Assembly: GCA_023412175.1 (NCBI GenBank)
Contig: JAEYOB010000205.1
Location: 1-7,521, forward strand
DNA length: 7,521 bases
From: Pseudomonadota bacterium
GTDB lineage: Bacteria > Pseudomonadota > Alphaproteobacteria > Azospirillales > Azospirillaceae
Direction of reading: 5' to 3'
A program made the translations under genes and the position numbers. How positions within the stretch are numbered: position 1 is the stretch's first letter; every line of letters begins with the position of its first letter. Below are positions 6,545-7,521 of this stretch, one piece after another. The notes under the pieces were generated by a model. The model was given only the letters and a program-made list of their open reading frames with translations, had not been told where the DNA came from and ran no database searches.

Positions 6545-6679
6545 GCTGAACAGGCTGAGCATAACCCACTGTTGCTAAAAAGTTTTTTCGCAGCCGCAGC
6601 ATTGGCCGGAAGTGAGGTTTCGATCGGGATAGGGCCGCGGCGCGGTGACTGGAGACGCAATAAGGCAGTCGAAAGAACT

Positions 6680-6689
6680 GCCGTACGGC
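6680..6689. repeat. Palindrome GCCGTACGGC, copy 2
   Basis: An exact second copy of the palindrome at 832-841, here in non-coding DNA 51 bases before the torD start and about 130 bases after the promoter candidate's predicted start site. It could bind a dimeric regulator or form a short hairpin in the leader. Confidence 0.35.
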
Positions 6690-6740
6690 GGTTCCGATGC
6701 TCTAAGAAGGGCCGGGATTGTCATAAGGGAGGAATGCCAC

Positions 6741-7352
6741 GTGTCGCCAATAGGTGACGACGAACCGTTCGAACTGCCGGACGAAGAGATTCTGCGGGCT
6801 CAGGCCTATGGATTGCTGGCCGGGCTGCTCTCGCGGGCTCCCGATGCCGATGCGCTGACCGCGCTTGCCGTCATCAACGGCGACGACAGCGCGTTGGGCG
6901 CCGCCTTCGGCGCGCTCGGCACGGCCGCCCGCGAGGCGACGCCGCGCGGCGTGGCGGATGAGTTCGCCGCGCTGTTCATCGGCGTCGGCGGCGGCGAGCT
7001 GACGCCGTTCGGTTCCTACTACCGCACCGGTTTCCTGCACGAGAAGCCGCTGGCCGAGCTGCGTGGCGACATGGCGCGCCTGGGTATCGAGCGCGCCGAT
7101 GACGTCAGCGAATCCGAGGACCACATCGCCGCGCTCTGCGAGATGATGGCCGGGTTGATCACCGGGGCGTTCGGTGCGCGGGCCGGGCTGGACGAGCAAC
7201 GCGCGTTCTTCGACCGCCACATCATCTCCTGGGCGCCGCGCTTCTTCGCGGACCTGGAGGGCTCATCGACCGCCGTCTTCTACCGCGCGGTCGGCACGCT
7301 GGGGCGGCGCTTCATGGAGATCGAGAGCCAGGCCTTCGCCATGGCCGTATGA
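6741..7352 (+). CDS. TorD-family chaperone for formate dehydrogenase maturation
   Basis: This 203-residue cytoplasmic, probably all-helical protein belongs to the TorD/DmsD family, which binds apo molybdoenzymes and their twin-arginine leaders until cofactor is loaded. Seen in the sequence: an N-terminal helix LRAQAYGLLAGLLSRAPD (18-35), the family motif DEFAALFIG (73-81), a glycine loop ending in TPFGSYYRTGFL (88-99), and SESEDHIAALCEMM (123-136), equivalent to the usual E-x-x-DH-x3-E signature but without the proline often found before DH. The GTG at 6741 is chosen because AAGGGAGGA (6725-6733) sits seven bases upstream; the frame extends back to 6645 without any RBS. The partner is probably the formate dehydrogenase catalytic subunit expected downstream, since a TAT-leader gene follows after 44 bases. 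It should not be given the name torD on this evidence alone. Confidence 0.9.
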   Translation: MSPIGDDEPFELPDEEILRAQAYGLLAGLLSRAPDADALTALAVINGDDSALGAAFGALGTAAREATPRGVADEFAALFIGVGGGELTPFGSYYRTGFLHEKPLAELRGDMARLGIERADDVSESEDHIAALCEMMAGLITGAFGARAGLDEQRAFFDRHIISWAPRFFADLEGSSTAVFYRAVGTLGRRFMEIESQAFAMAV

Positions 7353-7396
7353 GGACAGAGACGGGCTGACAGGTGTCCGCAGGAGGAGGGGTAACG

Positions 7397-7521
7397 ATGA
7401 TGGATGAGAAGGGCAAGGGCACTCTGGCCCGCCGCGACCTCTTCCGGGCCGCCGGGCTCGGTGCCGGGGCGCTGGGCGCGGTGGCGGTCGGCCTGCCGGC
7501 GGCGCCGGCGGAGGCCAAGGC
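7397..7521 (+). CDS. Small TAT-signal protein of the formate dehydrogenase region (partial)
   Basis: Forty-one codons are visible before the right edge. The leader has a twin-arginine motif (ARRDLFRAAG, residues 11-20), a hydrophobic Gly/Ala/Leu/Val stretch (about 19-35) and an AEA-like cleavage region (about 38-40), so it should be exported folded through the Tat system. The context, behind a TorD-like chaperone and DUF3305-DUF3306, fits the short uncharacterised family annotated as formate dehydrogenase region TAT target (about 70 residues or fewer), which usually precedes the large subunit. The visible part cannot exclude that this is the catalytic subunit itself. AGGAGG at 7381-7386 provides the RBS. 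The next codon (7400) is also ATG, so the start is uncertain by one residue. Confidence 0.8.
   Translation, partial: MMDEKGKGTLARRDLFRAAGLGAGALGAVAVGLPAAPAEAK

Larger units (their letters stand above)
6465..6740 (+). other. Low-GC intergenic spacer between DUF3306 and torD
   Basis: These 276 bases hold no gene I can support. By hand count, 6391-6600 is about 46% GC, against roughly 70% in the neighbouring genes. The spacer contains the right arm of the inverted repeat, the promoter at 6516-6544, the palindrome GCCGTACGGC at 6680-6689 and the torD RBS. One frame stays open across it (6344-6757), but it overlaps both neighbours, has an arginine/lysine-rich product and shows no family resemblance. 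In related clusters, as I recall, a small 4Fe-4S protein gene often lies here; no CxxCxxC motif is readable. Confidence 0.6.

Noticed and set aside
6344..6757. Open frame spanning the DUF3306-torD spacer, considered as a missing ferredoxin or small protein
   Set aside because: It overlaps both neighbours, has no suitable RBS, and has only two cysteines, spaced as CSKKGRDC, unlike an iron-sulfur motif.

Overview
The window is about 70% GC by eye and carries a formate dehydrogenase maturation region of the kind found in alphaproteobacteria. Gene content and protein style point to Rhodospirillales, perhaps an Azospirillum relative. That assignment is inference from general family knowledge, not a database match.

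Layout. On the minus strand at the left edge lies the N-terminal half of a YcaD-like MFS transporter (564 to beyond base 1). Divergent from it on the plus strand is a coupled pair: fdhD (sulfur insertion into the molybdenum cofactor of formate dehydrogenase) and mobA (guanylyltransferase that makes the MGD form of the cofactor), overlapping by 11 bases. Convergent with mobA, and separated from it by only 31 bases holding a likely terminator hairpin and a 10-base tandem repeat, is a 931-residue membrane protein with CHASE, PAS, GGDEF and EAL domains. Its key residues for both making and degrading cyclic di-GMP look intact. Divergent from that gene, on the plus strand, are DUF3305 and DUF3306 proteins, a TorD-family chaperone, and the start of a small twin-arginine (TAT) protein of the formate-dehydrogenase region, cut by the right edge. 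The structural subunits (large molybdopterin subunit, iron-sulfur subunit, membrane cytochrome) would be expected just beyond base 7521.

How they fit. MobA supplies the bis-MGD cofactor, FdhD sulfurates it, the TorD-like protein would hold the apo catalytic subunit before TAT export, and DUF3305, DUF3306 and the small TAT protein are conserved but uncharacterised companions. The signalling gene lies between the two blocks in opposite orientation and is probably not part of the pathway, though it may link a periplasmic cue to respiration or lifestyle.

The most interesting items are: the FdhD cysteine layout (only one Cys at the usual catalytic site, but an extra CxxC pair elsewhere); a low-GC segment between DUF3306 and torD that encodes the tail of DUF3306, carries an inverted repeat and a good sigma-70-like promoter, and occupies the place where I recall a 4Fe-4S protein gene in related clusters; and a 10-base palindrome found twice, once at the fdhD 5' end and once just upstream of torD. 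I see no CRISPR array, tRNA, rRNA, transposase or defence system, and nothing that amounts to a wholly new system.
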